This document shows positions 1-9,401 of a DNA stretch of 64,000 nt, piece by piece (position 1 is the stretch's first letter; each line of letters begins with the position of its first letter). The stretch is from contig CALLJK010000013.1 of the NCBI GenBank assembly GCA_938091745.1, positions 1 to 64,000 on the forward strand, in the 5' to 3' direction. The notes beneath the pieces were generated by a model, which ran no database searches, had not been told where the DNA came from, and was given only the letters and a program-made list of their open reading frames with translations. Position numbers and translations under genes: made by a program. The stretch is from Candidatus Bipolaricaulota bacterium (lineage in GTDB: Bacteria; Bipolaricaulota; Bipolaricaulia; RBG-16-55-9; DRXL01).

Positions 1-104
1 GCACTTTGGCCCAGGAAAGCGAGGTGGTCCTTAAACAGATCCCTGGAAGAGAGCTTCGCTTCCCCACACTGAGTTTTCTCCTTCCCCCATACACCGGAGC
101 GTTC

Positions 105-130
105 GGGAGCCTGCCCTGGGGCAGGCTCCC
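105..130. repeat. Perfect inverted repeat (12-bp arms GGGAGCCTGCCC/GGGCAGGCTCCC, 2-nt spacer), possible terminator or leader hairpin
   Basis: Arms 105-116 and 119-130 are exact reverse complements, just upstream of the response regulator start. Confidence 0.6.
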
Positions 131-148
131 CGACCTCCTCACAGAGCT

Positions 149-847
149 ATGTATAATAGAAGTGTGCAGGCTTCGATCTTGATCGTCGAGGACGAGGAGA
201 AGCTCGCGCAAGCCATTGCGCTCTATCTGCGCAATGCAGGGTTTTCTGTCGAGATCGCACTCGATGGCCAGACAGCGCTTGAGGCGTTCGCGCGCCATCA
301 GCCTGATCTGATCGTGCTTGATCTCATGCTCCCCAAAGTCGACGGCTGGGAGGTCTGTCATCGCATCCGAAAAGAGTCAGACGTGCCCATTATCATGCTG
401 ACGGCGCGAGTAGGCGAGCCCGCGCGTGTTCAAGGGCTTGAACTGGGCGCTGACGATTACTTAGAAAAGCCCTTTAGTCTGAGAGAACTCGTTGCCCGCA
501 TTCACGCGGTGCTGCGCCGCGCTGGGAAGAAGTCACAAACCGTCATTCGTGCAGGGGACTTGCAGATCGATATAGAAAGGCGCGAGGTCTTCGTGCACGG
601 GGAGAAAGTTGAGCTGACCGTCAGCGAGTTTGCGCTGCTTTCGTTCATGGCGCAGCATCCGGGACGTGTTTTCACGCGCTTGCAGCTTTTAGACGCCATG
701 CGCGGCTCCACAACAGAAACCCTCGAGCGCGCCGTGGATTCACACATTAAAAATTTACGGAAGAAGATCGAGCGCGATCCCCAAGAGCCCGAATATATTC
801 AGACGGTCTACGGGGTTGGGTATCGCTTTCGCGATCTCAAATTATGA
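149..847 (+). CDS. OmpR/PhoB-family response regulator
   Basis: Receiver domain (ILIVEDEE, LDLMLPKVDGWEV, KPFSLREL) plus winged-helix output domain ending YGVGYRF. Confidence 0.93.
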   Translation: MYNRSVQASILIVEDEEKLAQAIALYLRNAGFSVEIALDGQTALEAFARHQPDLIVLDLMLPKVDGWEVCHRIRKESDVPIIMLTARVGEPARVQGLELGADDYLEKPFSLRELVARIHAVLRRAGKKSQTVIRAGDLQIDIERREVFVHGEKVELTVSEFALLSFMAQHPGRVFTRLQLLDAMRGSTTETLERAVDSHIKNLRKKIERDPQEPEYIQTVYGVGYRFRDLKL

Positions 848-2223
848 AAGCCTTGTGGCAGCGTATTCCGTTTACGTATCAATTGATCGGAGCGTTCGCG
901 ATCGCGACGCTCTGCGCGATTGTGATCGTCTATGCATTTGCCGACTGGTCAATTCAAGAGCGATTCCGCACCTATCGTGCCCGCGCGGCGACCCTGCAAG
1001 CTCGTCCGCTCCAGCGCTTCTTGACGAGCTATTACTATCGCTTCGGCAGCTGGGAGGGCCTCAGCGATGTGCTCAATCCCCAACTACAAGAACTACCCCC
1101 ACTCGAACAACCGTTGATCATCGCAGACGCGACGGGGCTGGTCTTCATCAGCAGCGACCCAAAGCTTCTAGGGCGCAAGCTTTCAGAACGAGATTTAGCA
1201 GCGGGTGTGCCGATTCGTGTAGGAGCTGAGCGCGTCGGCACCCTGATCATGGCTGTGCCTGCCGGGACGTTCAACCCCTTAGAACAAGAGTTCTCCCAAT
1301 CCATCCATGACTCGATTCTGCTGGCAGGTGGGGTTGCGCTCGTGATCGCGCTCGGGCTAGGGGTACTCTTCGTGCGGCGCTTGGCACGCCCCTTGGAGGA
1401 GCTGCGTGCTGCAGCAGAGCAGATCGCCCAGGGCAATCCTCCACCGCGGGTGCACATTACGAGCAACGATGAGCTAGGGCGCTTAGGAGAGACCTTCAAT
1501 CAGATGGCCGAGAGCTTACAGCGCTCTGAGAAGCTACGCCGTCAGCTCATCTTAGATATTGCTCACGAGCTGCGCAATCCCTTGATGATCCAGCAAAGTC
1601 ACCTTGAGCTGCTCTTAGATAACGTCGTGCCGCCGACCCCACAGCAACTGCAGACAATCTATGAGCAGAATCTCTTGTTGGGGCGGCTTGTACGCGATTT
1701 GCAACTCTTAGCGTTAGCCGACGCCGGAGAGCTACAGATTCTGTGCACTCCTACCCCCTTGGGCGAGCTCTTGCGTGGTATTGTCGCGCAGGTGGAGCCC
1801 ACTCTTGCAGAGAAGAGACTCCGATTAGAAGCGGAAATTGCTGATGATCTGCCGACGCTTTCGATAGATCGCCAGCGCATCGAGCAAGTTTTATTGAATA
1901 TACTAGACAACGCGTGCCGGTACACGCCACCGGGGGGAACCATTAAACTTTCTGCTTACAGAGAGAACCGGGTCGTGCACGTCAGTGTGCTCGATCAAGG
2001 GCCGGGGATCGCGCCGGAAGATTTGCCTCATCTCTTTGAGCGGTTCTATCGTGGGGACAAATCCCGTGCGCGTGCTAGCGGAGGCACGGGCTTGGGATTA
2101 GCGATTGCCAAAGCGCTCATCGAAGCGCACGGGGGAAGGATCTGGGCGGAGAACGCCCCTGAAGGTGGCGCGCGCTTTCACTTCACGCTTCCCGTGACAC
2201 AAAGCTTATCTCAAGAGCACTAA
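844..2223 (+). CDS. HAMP-domain sensor histidine kinase
   Basis: N-terminal TM, HAMP region, H-box (DIAHELRNPL), N box, GTGLGLAIAK; ATGA overlap with the upstream regulator. Confidence 0.93.
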   Translation: MKALWQRIPFTYQLIGAFAIATLCAIVIVYAFADWSIQERFRTYRARAATLQARPLQRFLTSYYYRFGSWEGLSDVLNPQLQELPPLEQPLIIADATGLVFISSDPKLLGRKLSERDLAAGVPIRVGAERVGTLIMAVPAGTFNPLEQEFSQSIHDSILLAGGVALVIALGLGVLFVRRLARPLEELRAAAEQIAQGNPPPRVHITSNDELGRLGETFNQMAESLQRSEKLRRQLILDIAHELRNPLMIQQSHLELLLDNVVPPTPQQLQTIYEQNLLLGRLVRDLQLLALADAGELQILCTPTPLGELLRGIVAQVEPTLAEKRLRLEAEIADDLPTLSIDRQRIEQVLLNILDNACRYTPPGGTIKLSAYRENRVVHVSVLDQGPGIAPEDLPHLFERFYRGDKSRARASGGTGLGLAIAKALIEAHGGRIWAENAPEGGARFHFTLPVTQSLSQEH

Positions 2224-3891
2224 CTTCTTGATACGATCTCGAAGAACTGATCCGTCTGCTCCTCGGTAGGTGACGACGTACAAATAGACACCGTTGGTCA
2301 GCGGTTTGCCCCAATGATTGAGCATCTCTAGGCGTAACTGCCCGCTCTCCGAAGAAACCTCGGTGATTTTACGCCCACGCAAGTCATAGAGTGCGACATG
2401 CATTTCGGCGATCCCCACACCTGCGACTTTGAATTCAAGGGCAGTCTTCGTCTGGCGAATCTCTAGGCTGTTGATAACAGCCGTAAGATCAGCTGAGCTT
2501 GTCTGCGGTATGGCCGTGACTTGCAACGGCACGTCGACAATACGTTCGTCGGGGTCGTTACTCATGATTCTGAGTGTCCCTGGAACAACTCCGACCTGAT
2601 TCGCTCGTGGAGTTGCCTGCACTTCAAACTCGACAGTTTGGCCTGGCATGACTATACACGGGAACCGTCTACACTCTTGGGGTAAGATCAATCTAAACGT
2701 AGCCGGGTTAAATCGAATAGATGCGTGGATTAGCCTCAAAGGGGCTGATCCGGTATTCTTGATCAAGATTCTGCGCGATGACGACGTTCCTTGAGGTCGG
2801 CTTCCGAAGTCTATGCTTAAGGGCGACACATCAATATCTGGTATAGCTCCCCCACAAACCAAAGTGATAGTTTTTGTTGGCTCATCAGCATCGTTAATGT
2901 TAGTTATTGTGATTGTCCCAGCGAAGCCACCTTGAGTGCTGAGTTGACAGCGCACGATGACACTCTGTGTCGCTCCGGGATTGAGAGTGAAGTTTCCCCC
3001 ACCACTGACCAATGAGAAAGGCGGATTAGGGGTCGGTGCATTGATTGTGCCCTGTAATGGGCGCTCTCCATCGTTGCGAATCTCAAATGAGATATCTCTA
3101 GCTTGGCCCACGGCAATAGCCCCAAAGTCCAGCGTCAGGTGCGGCCCGGAACCTAACCCCGCGTCGCTGGGCGACAGTGTAATCTCTGGGCCGATGCCGA
3201 CACAATTCAGCATGATCGTCTTGTTGGGCTCATCCGCATCATTGATGCCCCTGATCTCTACAGTACCTCTGAAGACTCCTCGATTGGCGGGAGTGCAGCG
3301 CACTGTAATGGTATGCGTACGGCCAGGTGAGATGTCAAAAGCTCCCTCCCCGCGCGTCAGTGAGAATGGCGTGCTGGGAGCGTTTACAGTGCCCTTGAGG
3401 TTCTCTGTGCCATCGTTACGAATAATGAAATCTCGGTCACCAGAGCTTCCGACAGCTACTTCACCGAAATTGACAGCTTCACCTGGCAAGATAGTGATCT
3501 CTGGGCCAATGCCGTTACAGAGGAGTGTGATAGTCTTGTTGGGAGCATTAGGGTCATTCGTGTCTACAATCTCCAAAGTGCTGCGAAAAGTTCCTACGCT
3601 TGTAGGAGCACAGCGCACAGTCAGTGCATACGTTGCCCCAGGCTTTACTGTGAAAGCACCACCATCTCCCACTAAGACAAAGGGGGTAAAGAGCTCGTGA
3701 ATTGTACCGACCAGATCTGCTGAGCCGTCGTTGCGAATGTTCAAAGTTCGATCGACGAACGAGCCCATGAGGACATCGCCGAAATCTACCGGGCCGTCCG
3801 TTGTCAGTGTCATCTTGGCTGTATTCGTTGCCGTTGTTACGAAGGCGACTATAAAGATGCTGAGCGTCCAGATTGTCAATTTGCTCTTCAT
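2206..3891 (-). CDS. Secreted choice-of-anchor-D/ASH-repeat protein with C-terminal T9SS/FlgD-like Ig domain
   Basis: Signal peptide; four tandem repeats of about 100-110 aa (VDFGDVxxGSxxDRxxxIRNDG); C-terminus ALYDLRGRKITEV...NGVYLYVVTYRG. Confidence 0.8.
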   Translation of the reverse strand: MKSKLTIWTLSIFIVAFVTTATNTAKMTLTTDGPVDFGDVLMGSFVDRTLNIRNDGSADLVGTIHELFTPFVLVGDGGAFTVKPGATYALTVRCAPTSVGTFRSTLEIVDTNDPNAPNKTITLLCNGIGPEITILPGEAVNFGEVAVGSSGDRDFIIRNDGTENLKGTVNAPSTPFSLTRGEGAFDISPGRTHTITVRCTPANRGVFRGTVEIRGINDADEPNKTIMLNCVGIGPEITLSPSDAGLGSGPHLTLDFGAIAVGQARDISFEIRNDGERPLQGTINAPTPNPPFSLVSGGGNFTLNPGATQSVIVRCQLSTQGGFAGTITITNINDADEPTKTITLVCGGAIPDIDVSPLSIDFGSRPQGTSSSRRILIKNTGSAPLRLIHASIRFNPATFRLILPQECRRFPCIVMPGQTVEFEVQATPRANQVGVVPGTLRIMSNDPDERIVDVPLQVTAIPQTSSADLTAVINSLEIRQTKTALEFKVAGVGIAEMHVALYDLRGRKITEVSSESGQLRLEMLNHWGKPLTNGVYLYVVTYRGADGSVLRDRIKKLVLLR

Positions 3892-4054
3892 TGCAAGACT
3901 CCCCCCTTCGTAGGGTTCTCAGAGCCATTATAGATTTCTGAAGATGAAGACAAACTAACAGAAGTTAGATGGTAAGGTGTTATGTATAACATCCTTGCAG
4001 GGACATTCCATACCTTAGTAGAGGGTGTAAGTCCCATCACTTGTAATGAATCCA

Positions 4055-5371
4055 CTAACAGTCTGGGATCGTCGGCAAGAAGAGCTTTAAGTGCCCCGTC
4101 TCGATGTCCCAATGGGTAGGTTTAGGCACTAAGAGCGACGCAGGCAGCATCTCTAGGGGTATCACGGTCGAGCCGACTCCTGTCCCTAGAGGGGTGGTCA
4201 CGTCCTTGCCGAAAATAGCAAAGAGATAGCCGCTCGCGTCTTGAAACGCTTTCAAAATCTCGGTAAGAGTGTTGACGACCCCGGCGCGACAGAAGGTCTC
4301 GCCCTCAAGATAGACGGCAATCTGAGCAATCTGGTGCGTGCGACAGGCGGGACAGCCAGGAGTATTGGGGTCTAGAGTCGCCTGACGGTCAAAGTGATAC
4401 CCATAGACGACGGGAGCCGTGCCCGAGAGATATTTCTCATTGAAGAGTATCTGGGGATGTTCAGCGGGTCCTGCCTCCCAGAAGAGTGATCCCAAGAAGT
4501 GCGCATAATCGCTGGGAGACATAAAGTTATTCTTAGCTTCGGCGAAGAGCCATATAGTCAGCGCCCCGACGCGCGAGCGCCGCTTCAACCTCTCGAAAGC
4601 ATCGGTGAGCACTGTCTCGATCTGCTCGCGGCTGAGACGTTGTGGATGATCTAAGACATAACGATAGAGCAATGACACCCCACGCTCAGTTGAGCCGATC
4701 TCGTGTCGGTCATAGAGCCGATAGAGAATATCTCCAACGGTGAGCGTGGTTGGCTCTGGTGCTTTGACTTCGATTCTGATCGAAGTGTCCTGGGCTGTAG
4801 TCCCATGATCGTCAGTGACGGTGAGCGTGACTTCGTAGACGCCGGGCTCGGAGTACGTATATATGGGGTTCGGCTCAGGGCTCTGTTCGCCGTCGCCGAA
4901 GTCCCAAAGATATTCTGTGATGGAGCCGTCGGGGTCTTTGGAAGCAGCACTGCTGAATTGCACAGTCAACGGTGGCTCGCCGGAGACGTACTTGCTTGGG
5001 ACGCTGTCGGGGGAATCGGGGAGCTTAGCTGTGGCAAAGGGCACCGGCTCTTGATTGATAGAGAAGGTGACGCGGGCGCTGGCCTTAGCGTTCTTGGTGT
5101 CGGTGACGGTCAGCTCGACGGTATAGCGTCCGCCCCGCTCGTAGGTATGCTGAGGGGATTCTTCGGTGCTCGTTGCACCATCGCCGAAGTTCCAGAGCAC
5201 GGATTTTACGCTATCTGGGTCAGACCATTCCCCGGAAAACTGCACGGTGCGTTCTGTGAAAAAAGCTCCTTCTGTAGGGCTAGTGATGCGCACCGTAGGG
5301 GGGTTGTTCGACGCGCAGCTGCTAACAATCAGCACGACAAGCAGAGAGAGTATTTTCAAGTTTCTCAGCAT
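4055..5371 (-). CDS. PKD-domain lipoprotein with uncharacterised C-terminal domain
   Basis: Lipobox-like LIVSSCASN after start MLRNLKIL; two PKD repeats (WNFGDGATS..HTYERGGRYTVELTVTD; WDFGDGEQS..YTYSEPGVYEVTLTVTD). Confidence 0.8.
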   Translation of the reverse strand: MLRNLKILSLLVVLIVSSCASNNPPTVRITSPTEGAFFTERTVQFSGEWSDPDSVKSVLWNFGDGATSTEESPQHTYERGGRYTVELTVTDTKNAKASARVTFSINQEPVPFATAKLPDSPDSVPSKYVSGEPPLTVQFSSAASKDPDGSITEYLWDFGDGEQSPEPNPIYTYSEPGVYEVTLTVTDDHGTTAQDTSIRIEVKAPEPTTLTVGDILYRLYDRHEIGSTERGVSLLYRYVLDHPQRLSREQIETVLTDAFERLKRRSRVGALTIWLFAEAKNNFMSPSDYAHFLGSLFWEAGPAEHPQILFNEKYLSGTAPVVYGYHFDRQATLDPNTPGCPACRTHQIAQIAVYLEGETFCRAGVVNTLTEILKAFQDASGYLFAIFGKDVTTPLGTGVGSTVIPLEMLPASLLVPKPTHWDIETGHLKLFLPTIPDC

Positions 5372-5424
5372 AGCGATTCCCTTTCCCGTCTCAATCATAG
5401 AGCAAAGGAGAGAGAAGGTGCAAG

Positions 5425-5454
5425 TTGACAGCAGTGCTCGCTATAGTGTATTGT
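5425..5454 (+). promoter_or_regulatory. Putative sigma70-type promoter TTGACA-N18-TATTGT
   Basis: Perfect -35 hexamer with 18-nt spacing, upstream of a 21-codon basic ORF. Confidence 0.5.
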
Positions 5455-5471
5455 AAGCATTGGTGATCTAT

Positions 5472-5537
5472 ATGCGCAAGAGTGCGCGGCGACGCACGAA
5501 GAGGCTGAAGCGTTCTCAGGGCAAGCGCAAGGGCTGA
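5472..5537 (+). CDS. Putative 21-aa highly basic micropeptide (MRKSARRRTKRLKRSQGKRKG)
   Basis: ATG...TGA, GGTGA-like RBS at 5462-5466, promoter upstream; R/K-rich as in tiny ribosomal-type proteins. Confidence 0.4.
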   Translation: MRKSARRRTKRLKRSQGKRKG

Positions 5538-5608
5538 GCTTGAGACGCTCCCTTAAAAGAGTTAAAATAAAAGTGCTTTGAGGCCCGGCCTACGGCAGAG
5601 GAGAAGCT

Positions 5609-6274
5609 ATGGGCCTCAAGCATACGCTGAGAAAATCTTTCGCTCGGCTGAGAACGAGTATTCGCTCCGTTCTTCAGTATATCTCATCTTCATCGCTTCC
5701 ATCGTCTGATGATCTCACTCCATCCGGTCCACAGCCATTGCGCGGCCTGTGGGAAGAAAGCTGGGCGTTAGATATACATAGCCGGCGTATCGCATCTGAC
5801 TGGCAACTGACTGAGATAGGCCGGCTCGTCCGCAAATACAAATATAGCGGACGCATTGACTTAGCAGAGCGCTTAGCAGAGCTCATCGTCGCATTGATGG
5901 GAGAGCATCCTACGCTGAAGGCCATTGATGGTATTGTGACGGTGCCATCTTCAGTGAAGCGCCTGTATGATCCCGTGGGCCTGCTCGGGCAAGTGCTCGC
6001 TCAGCGTTTAGGAGTTCCCTTGCTCAACGAGGTTCTGCAAAAGACCCGAATAATAGAGCGTCAGAAAGACATGTGCACCCGCGCACAGAAGCGCGCCAAC
6101 GTCGCAGGCGCATTTACTGTATGTGGTGATATTGCAGGGAAATCTCTTCTGGTCTTAGATGATCTCTATGATTCCGGCGAGACGCTTAAGGAGGTGACGC
6201 GCGTGCTGAAGCGCGCCGGAGCACGATCAATAAAAGTCTTGACACTGACGCGCACAAGGCACGCGCACCCGTGA
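5609..6274 (+). CDS. ComF/amidophosphoribosyltransferase-like phosphoribosyltransferase
   Basis: PRPP-binding motif SLLVLDDLYDSGETLKE; ATGA overlap with dprA. Confidence 0.85.
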   Translation: MGLKHTLRKSFARLRTSIRSVLQYISSSSLPSSDDLTPSGPQPLRGLWEESWALDIHSRRIASDWQLTEIGRLVRKYKYSGRIDLAERLAELIVALMGEHPTLKAIDGIVTVPSSVKRLYDPVGLLGQVLAQRLGVPLLNEVLQKTRIIERQKDMCTRAQKRANVAGAFTVCGDIAGKSLLVLDDLYDSGETLKEVTRVLKRAGARSIKVLTLTRTRHAHP

Positions 6275-7146
6275 TGAGCACGTTGCACTGGCTAGCGTTG
6301 AGCAAGGTGAAAGGTCTAAGCGGGGTGCGGGCGCGTCGGCTTCTTGAGCACTTCGGCAGCATCGAAGCTCTTTGGCAAGTCGATCCACAAGCGCTCGCAT
6401 CCCTGACAGGGCTTCCGTCAGAGAGCTTTGCTCCCCTGCACCAAGCACTCGATGAGGCTTCGCAGGAGATCGAGAGCTTGCATCGCGAAGGCATCGCGGT
6501 CATAACACCAGATGACGAACAGTACCCTGTCTTGTTGCGAGACTTGCGCGATGCCCCATCAGTGCTGTATGTGCGCGGCTCATTAGAGACTCGCGATCAG
6601 TACGCTGTAGCGATTGTTGGGAGTCGACTAGCTGATCCAGGACATCACGAGCAGAAGATGGCGTGGACGCGCCAGCTCGCGCAAACTCTTGCAGAATGGG
6701 GCTTAACGATTGTGAGCGGCCTGGCGCACGGAGTGGACTCATGGGCGCACAGTGGGGCACTCGATGCGCGCGACGGCCGAACGATTGCTGTGCTCGGCTG
6801 TGGGCTGCGTCGGGTTTATCCCAAGCAGAACCGAGCGTTGGCGGATCGTATCGTCGCGTGCGGGGCGTTGCTCTCAGAACTAGAGCCAAATGCGGGCACG
6901 TGTGGACAATTTCTGATGATGCGCGACCGACTGATCGCAGCGCTGTCGCAAGCTGTGATTGTGATCGAAGCGGGGGATCCCAGCGGAAGTCTCGACACAG
7001 CAAGGCACGCACTGAGACTGAAGCGTCGTGTCTTGGCCGTGCCGGGCAGCCCAGGGACGGAGAAGCTCATCGCCGAAGGAGTAGAGAGATTCGACCCAGA
7101 TAGGGCTGATGTGGATGCATTGGCTTGGAGTATTCTGGAACTATAA
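6271..7146 (+). CDS. dprA: DNA-processing protein DprA
   Basis: Rossmann-like DprA core: AIVGSRLADPGH, IVSGLAHGVDSWAHSGAL, TIAVLGCGLRRVYPKQN. Confidence 0.92.
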   Translation: MMSTLHWLALSKVKGLSGVRARRLLEHFGSIEALWQVDPQALASLTGLPSESFAPLHQALDEASQEIESLHREGIAVITPDDEQYPVLLRDLRDAPSVLYVRGSLETRDQYAVAIVGSRLADPGHHEQKMAWTRQLAQTLAEWGLTIVSGLAHGVDSWAHSGALDARDGRTIAVLGCGLRRVYPKQNRALADRIVACGALLSELEPNAGTCGQFLMMRDRLIAALSQAVIVIEAGDPSGSLDTARHALRLKRRVLAVPGSPGTEKLIAEGVERFDPDRADVDALAWSILEL

Positions 7147-7171
7147 GAGCTTATGATAAGAAGGAGGCTTC

Positions 7172-9385
7172 ATGGACCTTAGACAATTACTCAGGGAGCG
7201 CTTTGGTTACTCTGACTTTCGTCCTGGACAACAAGAAGCGATCCACTCTGTTCTCGCTAAACAGGACACGCTCGTCGTCATGCCCACTGGTTCGGGCAAG
7301 TCGCTCATCTATCAATTGGCGGCGCTGGCGCTGCCGGGCACAACGTTAGTCATATCACCATTGATCGCTTTGATGAAGGACCAAGTAGATCAGCTTCAAG
7401 CCCGCCATATACCTGCAACCTTCATCAACAGCAGTCTTTCAGCTGTTCAACAGCAAGAGCGATTGCAGCAGCTCTTGGCAGGAGCTTATCGCTTAGTGTA
7501 TATCGCACCAGAGCGCCTGCGCCATCGCGCCTTCTTAGAGACTATTTCTAAAGTGAAAATCGATCTGCTTACCGTAGACGAAGCGCACTGTATCTCTCAG
7601 TGGGGGCACGACTTTCGCCCGGATTATCTCCAAATCGCGACTGCCGCCCACGGGTCCCTTGGTCGTCCCACCACCCTGGCCCTTACAGCCACGGCCACTC
7701 CGCAAGTCCAAGACGAGATCATCGCTCACTTGGACCTACGTATGGCTCGAAAGATCGTTACGGGGTTCAATCGTCCCAATCTCACTTTCACAGTGCGCTA
7801 CACGCCAGATGTAGAAGCGAAGTACCGTGCTCTGAGAGAGTTTTTCAAGATCACTGCTGGGGCGGGCATTGTATACGTGGGTACTCGCCGTCAGGCTGAA
7901 GAAGTCGCGGGTTTTCTTAGCAGAGAGTTAGGGGTCAATGCAAGTCCCTACCACGCTGGTATGGAGAGCGCTATGCGCCATAAGATCCAAGAAGCGTTTA
8001 TGTCCGGCGCGATCCCCGTGGTCGTGGCCACCAACGCCTTTGGGATGGGCGTGAACCGCGCCGATCTGCGCTTTGTGTTGCACTACAGCATCCCCGGCAG
8101 CTTGGAAGCGTATTACCAAGAAGCTGGTCGAGCCGGACGCGACGGACTCCCTGCCCAATGTGTCTTGCTCTATTCCCCACAAGACCGAGAGCTTCAGGAG
8201 TGGTTCATCGAGAACGATGCCCCAAGCTCTGAAGAGCTTTTCACGCTGTATGAGACGGCTCGTTCCCTAGCCCATGAGGGCACAGTTGTATCTACCGTAG
8301 AAGATCTCTGCTGGGCCACAGGCATTCATGAGACCAAGGTCAAGGTCGGCCTAGCTCAGCTGGAGTCACTCAGTGCGCTGCAGTGCTTAGGCAACGAAGG
8401 GGTTCATCTGCATTTCAAAATAGGAACATTGAATTGGAAGGCGTTAGAAACGATGGCCGTAGAGGTAGAAGCGCGCCGCGCGCACAAGCGCCGTCAACTC
8501 CAGAAGATGGTCATCTACGCGGAAACGAATAGCTGCCGTCGGCGCATCATCTTGGATCACTTCGGCGACCCTGACCAAACTCCCGTGTCTTGTTGCTGTG
8601 ATAATTGTGAGACGTACCTGACCAAGGTAACACCCTCTGAGGCGCGCCCAGCGGAGACGACAGCCGAACGCGTGGCACTCTTGATTCTCTGGACAGTGCG
8701 TGAGATTCAGCAGAAGCTACACTGTGCGGTAGGGCAGACGAAGCTCGCTCAGATTCTTGCGGGCTCGCGCTGTCAAGAGATGGGCCGCTGCGGATATGAC
8801 AAGTTGCGCGCCTATGGGAGGCTCGCGCAATTGCGACGCAAAGAGATTTCTCAGCTCATCAAGCAGCTCTTGGAGATGGGGTATCTCAAAAGCGTCGGCG
8901 GCGAGTATCCCATAGTGCGCTTGACGCCCGTAGGCAAAGAGGCTTTGCGAGCGAAAGCCGCGATCTCTTTGCAGCTCCCGGGCGAGATTTACCCTAACAA
9001 TGCTGGGCAACACCGAGCCAAGCGTGAGTATGATGGGAAAGCACAACGACTTGTGATGTTAGGGGAAAGCCGCGATCCATACCATGTACCAGAGCTGCTA
9101 GCAGCTTTAAACGATAGTAATGGCAACGTGCGGCGGCTGGCGGCCTCGGCTTTGGGGAAGATTGGCGATCAGCGGGCTGTCCAACCGCTGCTGGAATTGC
9201 TGAAGCGTGAACAGAAACCCCAAGTGCGCCAATACACTATTACAGCCTTGGGGGAGTTGGGAGATCCACAAGCATATCCTATAATCGAGCAAATCGCGCG
9301 CGACTTAAACGAGAAGGGGTACAACCGAAGAGCAGCAGTCCGAGCCTTAAAGAAACTGCGAGCGGCACGCACAGCGTGTTCTTGA
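7172..9385 (+). CDS. recQ: RecQ-family ATP-dependent DNA helicase with C-terminal HEAT/PBS-lyase repeats
   Basis: Walker A MPTGSGKS, DEAH box, SITP-like motifs, Cys-rich zinc region (CRRRIILDHFGD...CCCDNC), winged helix, then HEAT repeats (DPYHVPELLAALNDSNGNVRRLAASALGKIGD). Confidence 0.92.
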   Translation: MDLRQLLRERFGYSDFRPGQQEAIHSVLAKQDTLVVMPTGSGKSLIYQLAALALPGTTLVISPLIALMKDQVDQLQARHIPATFINSSLSAVQQQERLQQLLAGAYRLVYIAPERLRHRAFLETISKVKIDLLTVDEAHCISQWGHDFRPDYLQIATAAHGSLGRPTTLALTATATPQVQDEIIAHLDLRMARKIVTGFNRPNLTFTVRYTPDVEAKYRALREFFKITAGAGIVYVGTRRQAEEVAGFLSRELGVNASPYHAGMESAMRHKIQEAFMSGAIPVVVATNAFGMGVNRADLRFVLHYSIPGSLEAYYQEAGRAGRDGLPAQCVLLYSPQDRELQEWFIENDAPSSEELFTLYETARSLAHEGTVVSTVEDLCWATGIHETKVKVGLAQLESLSALQCLGNEGVHLHFKIGTLNWKALETMAVEVEARRAHKRRQLQKMVIYAETNSCRRRIILDHFGDPDQTPVSCCCDNCETYLTKVTPSEARPAETTAERVALLILWTVREIQQKLHCAVGQTKLAQILAGSRCQEMGRCGYDKLRAYGRLAQLRRKEISQLIKQLLEMGYLKSVGGEYPIVRLTPVGKEALRAKAAISLQLPGEIYPNNAGQHRAKREYDGKAQRLVMLGESRDPYHVPELLAALNDSNGNVRRLAASALGKIGDQRAVQPLLELLKREQKPQVRQYTITALGELGDPQAYPIIEQIARDLNEKGYNRRAAVRALKKLRAARTACS

Positions 9386-9401
9386 TGCAGGGGCGAGTAC
9401 G

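Noticed and set aside
2870-3580. Periodic repeats considered as CRISPR or satellite
   Set aside because: Spacing and content match protein ASH repeats in one reading frame; no short identical direct repeats with unique spacers.
2957-3700. Long plus-strand ORF (247 aa) opposite the ASH-repeat gene
   Set aside because: Antisense shadow of a clearly coding repeat protein; low-complexity translation with no family motifs.
4703-5428. 241-aa plus-strand ORF opposite the PKD lipoprotein
   Set aside because: Antisense to clear PKD motifs; composition bias explains the open frame.
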